Below, in pieces: positions 10,981-23,116 of a stretch of 64,000 nt of DNA (position 1 is its first letter; each line of letters opens with the position of its first letter). Made by a program: the position numbers and the translations under genes. The DNA comes from Lineus longissimus. Taxonomy: Eukaryota > Nemertea > Pilidiophora > Heteronemertea > Lineidae. The notes below the pieces were generated by a model, which worked only from the letters and a program-made list of their open reading frames with translations, was not told the origin of the DNA and ran no database searches. Where the stretch lies: NCBI RefSeq assembly GCF_910592395.1, contig NC_088316.1:682001-746000 (forward strand). The letters are read 5' to 3'.

Positions 10981-13900
10981 GTCATCGAAGCCATATTGTT
11001 TCTGAAAGTAGAATGCAGGCTTCCTTTCAATAATGAAATCCGCTGTTTTTGATACAGCTGAATACCTCATCCTTCCAACTGCTCATCATGACGACCAGTA
11101 GTGCATGCAGGCAGACGTTATGAGAAAGTATATTATTTGCTGCATATTCTCTGCCAGTGGAATGGTTCCATGGATGAAAGTATTGGGTGGTTGTAATATG
11201 ATGTATGAGAAAATCGGCGAGTCATTTATGCGATTTAAGGTTACCGGTGTAAAAGTAAAAAGTGTCCCCCCTGGAAAAAGTGTCCGGCCCTATTGTATTC
11301 TGCAATATGGTTCTATAGAGACCCTGACCGTCAATAGCTCAGAGATTGAAGCGCATAATAGAATCCTTTGTTCCTGGACATTTTATCCTAGGACATTTTA
11401 AACTTCTACACCGGAAACTTCGTTTATTTCGACGTGTTTGAGCATTTGCTCTGAAGTCGTTTTCGTTCGCTACTCGAGAGCCTCAGCTTATTCGCAATTC
11501 GCAACTGAGAAGTCCTTACACCAAAAAGTGTGGGTTGACAGTATTTTGGTTGGAATAGGTCATCCGGGTGTAACGTCGCCTTTCCCTTCGACATACAGCC
11601 ACATATGATGTTCAGTCATGTCCACTATTATAAGGATAAGCTGCTGACAGATTACTATGCGCTTTTTCCATCCTTGCTGAGTTGGAGCAGTGGCATTATT
11701 GAACCGTGGGTTGAAAAAACAAACTGAAACATTGCGTGAGCGTTGATTGATTGGACTGATCGGCTGCATACTGGCTTGTTTCTGTAGAACGATTTTGAAG
11801 TTAAGCAATGCGAAATGTACAGGGTGCACGTGTACATTGGCCGATTTAAATAACAAGCACTGGATTATGCCAATTGCTGGTCGAATTCAATTCTGTCCTT
11901 CCTGGACAACTATTTTTCGGTCGGGGCACAAGACACAAGATTATACACAAATACATCATCTAGATCCTTATGTCTGTACCGCTATTTTTATAAGTTATGC
12001 ATTAAAAGCATGGCATTTCATGCCATATACATGTATAATAAAATGATTTATAAACAGTGATGACTGGAAGATTAGACAATGCCTAAATGTCCATTCACCA
12101 AGTAACTGAGGAGCGATGACACAAAAATGGATAATCTGCTGACCAATTCGCAAACCCATGGTCGCAGATCTGATTGACTCCAGCCTCGCCATGTTGGGAT
12201 CAGTGAGTAGCAATGAAAAGTGATGAGAAGTAAATCAGCTATGGGGCTATCTTCTAACTCTCCTCCATAACGTAAATGGAACAAATTTGGCCAGAATACG
12301 TTGAATCTGGACGTTACGGAAGAATGCATGAGCTTGTCACAGGTGTCCACAACAGTACTGTAGACGGTATTCACCAGGCCCGTCCACCAACCGGTCCTGT
12401 CTTCAGGCTAAACGCACCCGCACCAACAACGACGACGGCACAGAGGTAGACATTGAAGAAAAGCAATACTTACTTTATCCCATCGCATACCAATATCATG
12501 TGAGATCAAACCCGCCCATTCTTCGTCTCCTTTCAGAATCCAAAACACGTGGCAACGACTTGTCTAGCTCCTATATCTCAGTTAACATGAATCTCGCATG
12601 GTTGGCAACCATCCTGAATGCAATCAACGCATTCCATAAATCTAGCTACAGCTATTCTGAGGTGGTAATTGCAAAGTAATGACCAGTGAAGTGAAGATAT
12701 ATTAGGTTTTTCAATAATGGCAGTGGACGGAAATCGATGAATATTGGTCAGAAGAAAATGCACCCGTAATTTATTATTGCTATTTATTGAATATTGGCGA
12801 TATTTACTGCATTTAATGGACTTCCGTTTTATTGTGAGCTCTGATGCGGAAGAACTCATACATTTAGATAGATGTACATACATTTAGATGGATGTACATA
12901 CATTTAGATGGATGTACATACATTTAGATGGATGTACATACATTCAGATGGATGTACATACATTCAGATGTATGTGCGTACATTTAGATGGATGTACATA
13001 CATTAAGATGGATGTACATACATTTAGATGGATGTACATACATTTAGATGGATGTACATACATTTAGATGGATGTACATACATTTAGATGGATGTAAATA
13101 CATTCAGATGGATGTACATACATTCAGATGGATGTACATACATTCAGATGGATGTACATACATTTGGATGGGTGTACATACATACATTTAGATGGGTGTA
13201 CATACATTTAGATGGATGTACATACATTTAGATGGGTGTACATACATTTAGATGGATGTACATACATTGAGATGGATGTACACTCCACAGATTTGCAGCT
13301 TCTAGCTAATATAAAGTCAGTTTCTGAAATAAGAAACAAATTGAAGAACTGTGATAGTGATTTTAACCCACCGCCGTGACCGAGTTAAGCTGTTTACCAT
13401 TCGAATCTGAATCTGAAGGCCTGGCTCAGTCTGCTTTTTTTCAAAGTCGGTAGGTTTTTAAAGATTAAAAGCTAGAATAATGTCTTTTAAAATGCAGAAA
13501 AGGAATGGTAGGGGGTATCAAAACCTTTAAAATTTCGATTTGTATAATAATCGTAACACTTGCAATCATTTAATGACCGTTTTAATTGTGATAATCCGCA
13601 TTAGGTTTCGTTGTTGGGTGTTTCTATTGTCGGAGGTTCAAAGGGATAACAACAAGGAGTTTTGTCAACAATGTCTTTCATTCTTGCTCTCTCGGGATCA
13701 AAATCCGATTACGTTCATGCACTTGTTTTTTTGTTTAAAAAAACGAGGAAAACGTCTTTAAGAAGATTACTCGCACTGACAGAACAATAGATATGACACG
13801 TAATGTTAGATAGATCTGCTTGGAACCAAAACTGGACTTTGGGCATTTTGTTGAGTACTTTGTGGTTATGTTGACTTTCAGTATTGTAGTTTTCTAATGA

Positions 13901-14247
13901 AATAAGAGAAGAAGAAAATATTAAAGTAAAAAGTATCCAACTCATTCCAGGTTTTTCACAATATGAAAGAGCTATGGGTTTTCACTTTACCGAAAATCAG
14001 CAGGTAAATGTTTTTCAAAAGCTCAGAAAGCTTTATTTCTAAAAGAGTCATAACAATAACATCAATACCACCAAAATATTTTTACTAGTATTTTTTTCAA
14101 ATTAGCAGTATGCTTTTTTAGATAAAATGCCAAAAATGCATCATAAAAGTCAAATCACAATGAGGATCTTGAGCTGTATAATGCACCCTGTATCTGAATA
14201 AATGAGCGTCAATTACAATATGACTGATGAGAGAAAAATAAGCAGAG
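10981..14247. other. Gene-free interval with minisatellite
   Basis: Apart from the minisatellite at 12860-13281 I see only short unsupported ORFs (for example 11105-11401, 11560-11856, 12072-12374). A minus-strand TTTATT at 14032-14037 lies about 215 nt past the MATE stop codon and is the likely polyadenylation signal. The CUB gene promoter must lie just above 10980, but no clear TATA or initiator is visible. Confidence 0.5.
12860..13281. repeat. 20-bp minisatellite, about 21 copies
   Basis: Tandem unit catttagatggatgtacata, with variants carrying 'cattcagatg', 'cattaagatg' or 'gatgggtg' and one 4-bp insertion near 13181. Copies are nearly identical, which suggests recent expansion and likely length polymorphism. 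No coding potential. Confidence 0.95.
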
Positions 14248-17200
14248 TTACAGAACAACTGTTGTGTAATTGCATAATGGTAAAGTTATGGTACTCAGTG
14301 GAATAGTAGTTGTAGTGTTAGTAGATGTACCATTAGTAGATGTACCATTGTTAGATGTACCATTGGTACATAAAACCTCCATAGGTGCTGGCAAGTCCGG
14401 GTAGTAAAAGTTAAACCTGATGAAAATTCCTAAAGCAAGTGTCAACACCATGAGTAGTATGAAAATAGTCCTTTTGAAGAGTAGTTGTGGTCCGAATGGT
14501 TCGTAGTGTGGTGTTGGGAGGGGCTTCCTCAGGTCGCTGCTCGACACGGCCCTGTCGCAGTAGGCGATGTGTCTTCCACCGGGATATTCGTCTTCTGATT
14601 CCCGCTTGTCGGCAAGAAGAGCTGGAAAGTGTATTGAAAAAGTAATGGATATACGATTTATGTTCATCCGCACTTGGTCGACATCACTCCTTCCTCTGCA
14701 CTGTCGGCGGCGATCAAGTTATTGTTTAACCCATGCGTGGCGCAAAACTGCCCAATCGACTCGTGATAATTCACTGACAACAATGATTCCAAAAAAGTTA
14801 TCAGTTATCATACGGGTAACTTTGCTGGAACTAGGTGAATGCAGTATTTGTTTATTCGACACAACGGCGATAAGGCACATTTTTATTCCGTACGTGTAAC
14901 GCAATTGAAAATTTAAAAATTGAAAAATTTATTACAAATTTCAAATGTTTAACGTGATGTACAGTGTTACTACACTATACCAACCTGTTGTCTCATGTAT
15001 GGTATTGTCTTCAATTTCATCTGCACTTCTGTCTTTCACAGTTGTTCTCTCCCTCGCCTGCAGTGAAAAACAAGGCATCACGAGTTAAAGGGAACTGGAA
15101 CCGCCGAGCGATTTATTCAACTTTTCGACTTTCACCGCCCGAGAAAGTCAAACTTCCAACTTCATATTCGAGTTCAGATTTGTAGCTCCGCCCCCAGTGC
15201 CCGAGCATGCGAAGTTCAATTTGTTATTATTGAGAATCATGTGAGAATCACGTTAGTCATGCGATCTTTCATTCATGAGTTTTCGTAGTAAATTCCATAG
15301 TAGTGACGTCACTCAATGATTGACAGCTAGGCGCCATGTTTCATTTATGCCTCGTTCTGATCACCCGATATGCGGGAAATGAAAACGAGGTCATACGAAC
15401 TGGCTTGGCGGTTTCAGTTCCCTTTAAGCCATTATGGAGTCATTATCCCGAAAGATTAGACGATAAAACAGTCATACATTCTACTGCTGAATAATGGTTG
15501 TTGCTACTCAAGCACTCACGCCTTTGTCATCCATAGTTGGTTCAATCATCTCTGCTTCGTCAAAAGCTGCGATTATGAAGAGTTCTCATTTTCACGTGAG
15601 CGTGTCACTGTTCACTTTTCATGCGTGACATGAAAAACGAACAAGTCATTTCCAAAGAGCGGGCTACATACGATTCACGAGGTCACTTTTCACCCTCACG
15701 TCGTGTTTTCAAGCCTAATTCAGTTGACTCGTGACAGGCAAAACATGACAAGTGACAACGTGTATCCTATTTATACCTGGCCAGTGACAGCTCGTAACGG
15801 CCTCAGGACATCCAGGGTGGTTGACAAAGCCTGCGCTCAACAACTTCACCCAATGGGACGAAAGGTCATGTGCCATTTCTCAACCACTTTTCAACATGTT
15901 CACACAAAACTAGTGTATGGCAAGCATTATCTTACCAGTTTAATCATCTCGTCCCAGTCCGTCCGGAGAACGATTACTAGTAATGAAGTACCAGTTACCA
16001 GCATACCAGCGACCAGACCCCACCAGTAGCCTGAAATAAACAAATAACTTCATCAAAGGTCATGTCACTTAGTAGACTTGGCATAACCAGGGCCCGGCTT
16101 GTCAACAAAATGTTAGTCTTTAAAACCTGGCATTACTTGATGGTACATCTAATGGTCTAAACTCAGTAAGGTAGAAAACTTCAAGTTTGAAAGTACCCCG
16201 AGTTTGTGACTTCTCTGATTTGAACAACTGAGCCCTGGGGATCATACCAAGAACAGATTAGGGAAGAATGCTATCGTTCAGAAGAACTAGTGCTTAGTTC
16301 CAATTTTGGATACATAGAGGGTGCTAAACTGCTTCTTTGAATCCCTATTATGCAGATAAGGGACAGTGATTTACTTTCCAGCAGAAATGCAGTTTGTAGA
16401 GTGCAGTTCCTCTGCAGGACAAGGCAGTGCGGCGGAGCGTACCAAAGTAAAGGCCCTGAATTTCAGGATTGTTTACTGTACCTGCAGTCTCTATACTAGT
16501 GAGGAACATTAGTGGTATCCCCATTGGCAAACCGATTAGGTAGAATGCGACGAGAGTGATAAAGGCGCAGGTCAATTGTCGTCCGCTGCCCCTTAGGATT
16601 CCCTGACCCACCGCCTGAAGAAGAAGAAGAAGGTGATGATGGTGGTGGTGGTGGTGGTGGTGGTGGTGGTGGTGTTTCCACAAAATAGACAACGAGAGAG
16701 ACCATGACTTTTTAATAGGGGGCAGCATAGATAAACGTGCCAATCCTTTCAGCGTTCCCAAACATAAGGAACAGAGACGGAAACAAGAACGTTGTACTTC
16801 ATCAGTATTTCCAAATGTATACTTACAACGCAGCCATCAATAACGAAATAGATGGCTGTAATAATCATGAGGTTCGAGGTGTATTCGATGACCGCCCTGG
16901 AAAAAGATAAAGCAGGTCTCGTTTTGACAAGAAAAACGTGGGCGTGCCCGGAGAGAAGCGTGCCAAATTCCATCTCTTCCAACTACCTCTGATAATGAAG
17001 TTAGTGGGAAGAGCCGTGCGTTTTGTGAGTCACTTTCTGACAAGTGAGACCAAAACGCAGCTTCAAGCAAGTACGACCAAAATGTAAGTTCTGGCCCTGT
17101 TGTTCAAAACCACAAACGTCACGCTATTACTATCCTTATGTAAGCATCCTTGAGGACTTTATCTTTTTCAGTTTAACCCTTTAAAATGTACACGTAAAGG

Positions 17201-20200
17201 CTTAACGACTCTGTTAAAGCTAACGTTGTTTTGAACAACCCAGCCCTGGTGATAGGGTCGACCAAACGCAGGTACAGAGGGGAGGAACTCTACTCGCTCT
17301 GCATATGGGAGAGAAACCGAGCTAACTGACGCGTCCTTTCTTAAACTCAGCAACGTAAACCTGGCCGGGGATTGAACCTGGTCCGCATGGAAGTTGGTAA
17401 TCCTAACCAATCTGCGCTCATCACGCACGATAAGTCAATTTATAGTGGAAATTCGAGCTATCGCTTCATAGTAAGCACCAAGAAAGAAGGTTCGCAGTTG
17501 GAGCCTAACGGAGACACACTTACGGACTGCCTGAGAAAATCTTTGGAATCTCAAACCTCAGAGTGACAATAAGAATGGCGGCAACTACGACAAAAATATC
17601 TGGAAGTAGATACATTATCGTGAAAACACATACAAATCATATTTTATCATCAGTGAGTTGTCTGTAGAGATTCTGACCATATGAATTGCATCTGAAGATG
17701 AACAACCGCAGCATTCGAGTCGATGTTGAAGAGAATCACCCGAATGCAAATGCCGCCATTAATGAAATCAATCCCCTGATAAAGTCTTACCCAGACGAAC
17801 ATTTGAAGACCACTGATTTTCGAACTTTGCTGATGATACCCTTTGAACTGAACTATACCGCCGCCAAAACCATTTCATTTGAATACGATATATGTACAAA
17901 GAATACGCAAGACCACTTACGGACTAATAGGTATGCGACTTTGATGACCCTTTTGACCTGTTCCTTATCACCGGCCCCTAGCAACTGACCCACCCGGATG
18001 TTGGCTGCAACGCCTACCCCTAGTGGAATCTGGAAAGGGATAACTAAAGCTACATCAAGTACAAGTAAATGCATTTTTTGGCAATGATTGGCAACTTTCT
18101 TGAAGGGGCAAGTCTCTAAGGCCGGAGTTAGGCCTACATAGGATTCACGCTGTAATTTGTAATGTTTCACTTGTCACGAGTTAACTGACTTTGGCTTGAA
18201 AATACGACGTTAGGGTGAAAAGTGACCTCGTGAATCGTATGTAGCCCGCTCTTTGGAAATGACTTGTTCGTTCTTCATGTCAAAGTGAACAGTGACACGT
18301 TACATGTGAAAACGTGAACTCTATATAATCGCAGCCTTTGGGTCGTTTACGTTTTTGCAACAATTTTCACAAGACTGCCCACAAAGCAAGCGGCCATACC
18401 AGACTCGATCATAGCGATTGTTCCACCAGGAATTGATTGATACCAACAGACAATTCACATAGTCATTTAGCCGGCTGTGATGACTTGCTGTATAGTTGTC
18501 TCTGATGGCAGAGAGAGAATATCCTTCGACCTGCTTGGAAAATGGTTTTCTACTGCTGAAACTACCCCAAAGTTTTGTTTTTTAGGTAGATTACTTACCA
18601 TATATGCAAGGATATCAATCTGAAACATAATCGACTGTGCGGCCAGCTGAACCTCGCCTAAGATCCCTGAAACGGAGGATGCACAGCGGTAATGAATTAT
18701 CATAAAGTGACAGTATCATATAATTATTATTCTACTAGTGATCTTCACCAGCAAGGAGAATGTGTCGTGGACCCCTGACACTACACTTTAACCAAGAAAA
18801 GGCCGAATGAATGATATGAATGATGACTACAAACTACCTGCTAGAATCGTGCCCGCTTCAAAGCTAAAGAACTCCATCATAACTGCACACATTCCCCCGA
18901 GTGCTAGTTTAAGGAACAAACCCCATTCTTGAAACGCATCCCATGTCCAACCTGAAAATGAAATAAATGAATGAAGAGAAAATAAATATTCATGTTTCCA
19001 CACAGCAAAATCCATGATGCCATGTAAGCACGCAAACACATTGCACGTGCGCACAAAAGAAGGATGGCGCCTGTTTCCGTTTGGCAAGGATGAAAACTGA
19101 AAAACAGGGATGGCTGGTAACACAAGCTGTTTTTCTAATAAAGCTTGAAGTTGGCTTCTTAATAATCCACATTCCTTACACCCAATTCTCAATGTAAAAG
19201 GGCTATTAAAAGTCCAACGATTAGTGAGTGCTCAGCTTCGGCCTTACCCCGGTATGTATATTTGACCCGTCAGCTATGCTTGCTTACCCTGTTCCCCCGC
19301 ATCAGCATGATCGGGGGGGGGGGGGGGCAGTGTTTGTACCAATATTAAAGAATGACCCGGCCGCTTTCTAGGGGCTTGCCATCTAAATTTTAGTAACTTA
19401 CCTCCCCAGGTTTGTTTGTATTTTTTGAAGCCAATGATATAAACCAGGCACCCAAAGACGATGCTGTAGAAGGCTAACACTTGAGATATGGCAGACCCGC
19501 TGAAAATAGGAATGGCATTCTGACTGTTTGCTAGCCTCCGGCGCAGCCCCGGAACTAGATTCATTGATGACGGCGTGTCATGGCTGCTAACACACGCCGC
19601 CATTTTGGAGGTAGTACATCAAGATTCTTGGAATTGATCACAGGTGCGTGAGATATACCAAGGGTTCAATACAATGATTTTCAGTTAGAATAAGTTAACT
19701 TCATTAAACGCTAGTTCTCTTGCATTCGTTGAAAGAGGGGTAGAGTGCAACACTGACCCCGTTAAAATGCCATCCACGATATGCACTTGCATTTCATCAT
19801 ATCCGCTCAAAAACCATAACTAATTTTGGTCGCATTCGCAGTTAATCTAGCAACTAGAAGAGCTGACGGGTGATTACATAATACGCTATTTCCCCTGCTG
19901 CCAGCCTAATCAACAGTAAAAGTAATAACCACGATTGGGTGATAGTTATGCATGAGCGAGATCGCATACAAATGAAATAATTTTGTCTTTGATTGGAGAC
20001 CGTGTACTTACTCGGTTCCCATTTCAGCGACGAGGACGAGGAGATAGTGTGAAAGGGCGTTGACTGCTACGCCGAGACAGCCGATAATCATGGTCGGCCA
20101 GAGGATATTCTGAAAAACGACCATCCCTGGAACTGCTTATATTGGTCTCTCACAAAACGTTTTACAACCAATTCAACATACTACGTTTTGCCAGTGTGTA

Positions 20201-22680
20201 TTATCACGTTTGTACAGCTATGTATGTGCCGTACATCAGTGGCATTATTACCAGGTAAAAGCTTCATCTTGGAGACTGAGTGTTGCACTGAGTGGTGTTC
20301 GAACCCACGATTCTTTGGTTGAGAGGTGGTGGTTCCTACACCACCAATTTTATATCAGTTTTCCCAGTACATACCTGTGCTCTGAGGTATCTGAGTAGGA
20401 CATTCTGCATAAAAATACCCTGAAAAATAAAACAACATTATATCTCTTGGAATTGAAGGCAAATTCAAGTACCAGAAATGTCCCCGGCATTCTGATTTCC
20501 AGAAAGTGGTGCATTGATCTGATAAGATATCACACTTTTTAGGTTTCCACTTCTGGCCCGCTGGTGGCCAAGTTAAGAATCAGATCGGACTGAAAACTGC
20601 ACGAGTGGCTGATCGGAGTCACCAGATCGCACGAGATCACAAAAATCATCTGTTTTGTCGAACGAAGCACGGCCGGGTATATGATAAAACCCATTTTAGT
20701 ATTTTTTGGTTTTTAAAACAAGAGAGAAAATAAATCGTTGAATCCTAGAAAAAAAATTCTACTTACAATTAAACCAGGCGTGAATATAAGCATGTATTGG
20801 CCGGCTATTCTGAAACAAAAACATGGCTAAGTTTGAGTAAGAGATCGTGCGAGTAAAGCGTTTGAAGAAGAGACTATTCTATTTTGATAGCTATTTAACA
20901 GAAGTGAGCTTTTAAAAACCTTAAGGTGTTTTTGCTTCCCGAGCTTATAAAGCTTCAGAGGTTGAAAACCCTCAAAAGTTTTTTCAAAAACCTATATTTT
21001 AAAGTGTACCTTACTTACTTGGCTATTTCTCTGTCCTGACCAAGAAGTATCAGGAAACTCTCTGTGTTGATTTGAAAAGCCCAGCAAGGGAAGAGGAAGA
21101 GTGAGAAAACCAATATTGCTGCAACAGAATATACATGTATGATATGGAAAAGAAAGTTTACACAAATTATGGGATCAATGTGAATTTGGAGCTGGAGATT
21201 GGATCAGACTCCAGCGCTGCTGTTTCATAAAGAATAGGGGCGAACTGGCCAAAGGAGGCCAATCAGCCTGACCACGTAACTCTTGGGTTCTCATCTCTGT
21301 GGCAGAACTCTCTACGACTGTAGACTCTGTTACCAGAAGCGGACTGACTGTCTGAACTTGGAAGCCCCAAACTTCTAAACGCTGAGGAAGGTAAAATAAC
21401 GTCGATTTAACAACACTGATACTTACCTCTTTGAAGATAAACACCGACCATCTTTTTATTCGGACTTCCAAACGACTGGAATTATATACCACAATTTTTA
21501 TTGCCTTGATTGGTGAGGTACCGCATCAGGCTGGTTTAAAGTCTTCATAAAAATATGATACGTAACCAGAATCTAATAAGAATCTAAGAATTGGAGAATA
21601 ACTGTACCATTTTTTTTTAAACACAACCGAGGGACAAGGTTTCACGCACTTCACCCTAAATACGAGATGATAGGAGCATACACACCGGGCCGCCCCGTCT
21701 AGAAAAGCTTGTTCTGACGTTCTTTCCATTCTCGGCTTGTAGGGAAACTAGTTCATAAACAAGAAGGCTTTTCTAACATTCTTTCTATTCTTGTAGAGAA
21801 ACTAGTCTCACCTGAGAGAAGAATGTGTCGCATGCTGTTGAAAGGCCGAGACTGATAGAAACTCCCGAAACATTGATCAGCTGTAATCAAAAAGACATAA
21901 GTACAATGAATTAGTATACATCTTAGACTTAACCTTTGTTTCCCTTCACTTCTAGATCTGGTATTCAAGGTCAGTGTGTGGCCAAGGTCAATGTTGGCCA
22001 AGGTCAAGATCATGGCTTATAAAAGTCAAGGTCAATGTTGGTCAAGGTCAAGGGAATTGTTGGCCGTCACAAAGACTCACCGTATTAGCCAGGGCGACTC
22101 CGTCCAGTTGTTTGGTGCCGAGATGACCACAGAATGCGATGCTGATTGGTCCCATCAGGTTCGAGAATAACGAGATCACCATCTGGAAAGATGAGTTGTC
22201 GCCACTGGATATGGGATTTCAGCTCATTGAAATAGGCTCCGGTCCGCTGTACATTTTGTAGTGGGACGGCCAGCCAGGTCGGTCTACTGTGGAGTGGTTG
22301 TCGAACACAAGGAGAACAGCGCCGAATATACTATCTTCCTCATTAAGTGTCTACTCTTTGTACACGCTTGTCAAGTGCAACTACGGTTGGCTTTCGATTA
22401 GGTTTATTGGCTTCTAGTTTATCCAACTCTTTGACCAAAGAGGGGCTCGGTCATGATACAGGTAACTGTCCATTGGATGTAATACTCTCTTATGGACTTG
22501 CACACTTCGAGATTCTGATTGCAATACTTAACCTGTTAAGAATTTTAATTCTTAACAGGTTAAGTATTGTTAAAACAGTTTTTGGGAAAGAATACTTTTC
22601 ATGCATACCATAGTCCATGTAAGACTGAAGACCTCCCTTAGTTCATCCTTAAACCAGTGTGGCACCTTTGGAAGACCCAT
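14248..22680 (-). CDS. MATE-family multidrug and toxin extrusion transporter (SLC47-like)
   Basis: Minus-strand exons: 22680-22609, 22182-22081, 21880-21812, 21475-21427, 21118-21019, 20809-20767, 20419-20375, 20109-20012, 19499-19402, 18951-18838, 18666-18599, 18029-17921, 17599-17524, 16896-16827, 16614-16482, 16030-15936, a tentative 15549-15522, and 14621-14248. Phases close for the first 16, giving about 580 residues (human MATE1 has 570). Landmarks: 'FCGHLGTKQLDGVALANT', 'STACDTFFSQSFGSPN', 'NIRVGQLLGAGD', 'GILRGSGRQ', 'LIGLPMGIPLMF'. The family exchanges organic cations for protons at the plasma membrane through 12-13 helices. Acidic positions important in MATE1 are kept at 'VMMEFFSFE'. 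One is Gln with Glu two residues earlier ('GEVQLAAQ') and another is Asp. A final helix is followed by an Asn-Gly-Thr-rich tail. The join to the last exon needs a GC donor or an unseen exon. Confidence 0.9.
15565..15770 (+). mobile_element. Foldback repeat family, copy A
   Basis: About 200 bp in MATE intron DNA containing 'tttccaaagagcgggctaca' and 'cgattcacgaggtcactttt'. The same sequence recurs at 18133-18345 (reversed) and 22935-23116. The ends are partly complementary (TACGATTCACGAGGTCACTT versus AAGTGACAACGTGTATCCTA), so it is a foldback, non-autonomous element with no coding capacity. Confidence 0.75.
16637..16674. repeat. (GTG)n microsatellite next to MATE exon
   Basis: Thirteen GTG/GGT units, preceded by (AAG)n at 16617-16632. 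On the transcribed strand these read (CAC)n followed by (TTC)n and then the CAG acceptor of the exon at 16614-16482, so the microsatellite supplies the polypyrimidine tract. It creates spurious poly-His and poly-Pro ORFs. Confidence 0.95.
17358..17432 (-). repeat. tRNA-derived SINE fragment
   Basis: On the minus strand a tRNA-like block contains an A-box-like 'GATTGGTTAG' and a B box GGTTCAATCCCC about 35 nt later. The cloverleaf stems do not pair well enough for a functional tRNA. It lies in a MATE intron. Confidence 0.5.
18133..18345 (-). mobile_element. Foldback repeat family, copy B
   Basis: Reverse-oriented copy of the element at 15565-15770, including the outer segment ending in 'ataatcgcag'. 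The shared part runs the full length of both copies with scattered substitutions. It lies in the MATE intron just upstream of the exon at 18029-17921. Confidence 0.75.
19313..19327. repeat. Poly-G run
   Basis: Fifteen consecutive G within a MATE intron. Assembly length here is unreliable in most sequencing chemistries. G-quadruplex formation is possible but untested. Confidence 0.9.
20283..20346 (-). repeat. tRNA-like SINE fragment
   Basis: Minus-strand B-box-like GGGTTCGAAC with a weak upstream A-box-like segment, in a MATE intron. It is too degenerate for a tRNA gene and is probably a SINE relic. Confidence 0.35.
22523..22568. repeat. Perfect 22-bp inverted repeat with 2-nt loop
   Basis: The arms at 22523-22544 (AATACTTAACCTGTTAAGAA..) and 22547-22568 are exactly complementary, separated by TT. 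It is in the first intron of the MATE gene, 41 bp from the exon-1 donor. As RNA it would form a near-unbroken hairpin. It may also be the scar of a palindromic element. Confidence 0.9.
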
Positions 22681-22934
22681 GATATGACCTATCGAAGAAG
22701 TTATTATCTATCAGTAACTGGTATCACTTCGTGGCCGAGAATATGAAATCAAACAACAATAAGCTAACAACGTCTGAATTCAAGATCTTTTATCAATTCT
22801 TAGTTGGAATAAATCATATCAATCAAGCCAATGAGTCGATAAGATCACAGACCATATTGATCCGTGATGATAGTGACTGGAAAGAGAATGCGAGCAGCTT
22901 ACATGAAATGTTTGAGTCAATCCGTAGCTGTCAA

Positions 22935-23116
22935 AAACACGTTGTCACTGTTCGCCATTCATGTGTGACATGAAGAACGAACAAGTCATTTCCAAAGAGC
23001 GGGCTACATACGATTCACGAGGTCACTTTCCACCCTGACGTCGGGTTTTCAAGCCAAGTTCAGTTTACTCGCGACAAATGAATCATGACAAGTGACCACA
23101 TGAATCCTATGTAGTG
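22935..23116 (+). mobile_element. Foldback repeat family, copy C
   Basis: Third copy of the element at 15565-15770. Its inner ends 'tacatacgattcacgaggtc' and 'gaccacatgaatcctatgta' are near-perfect inverted repeats, showing the foldback structure most clearly. It lies about 250 bp upstream of MATE exon 1. Confidence 0.75.

Noticed and set aside
16348-16761. ORFs with poly-His or poly-Pro runs
   Set aside because: A (GTG)n microsatellite read together with a genuine MATE exon; only the part at 16482-16614 in the transporter frame is coding.
17358-17432. A functional tRNA gene
   Set aside because: A and B boxes are present but the acceptor and anticodon stems do not pair; scored as SINE-like.
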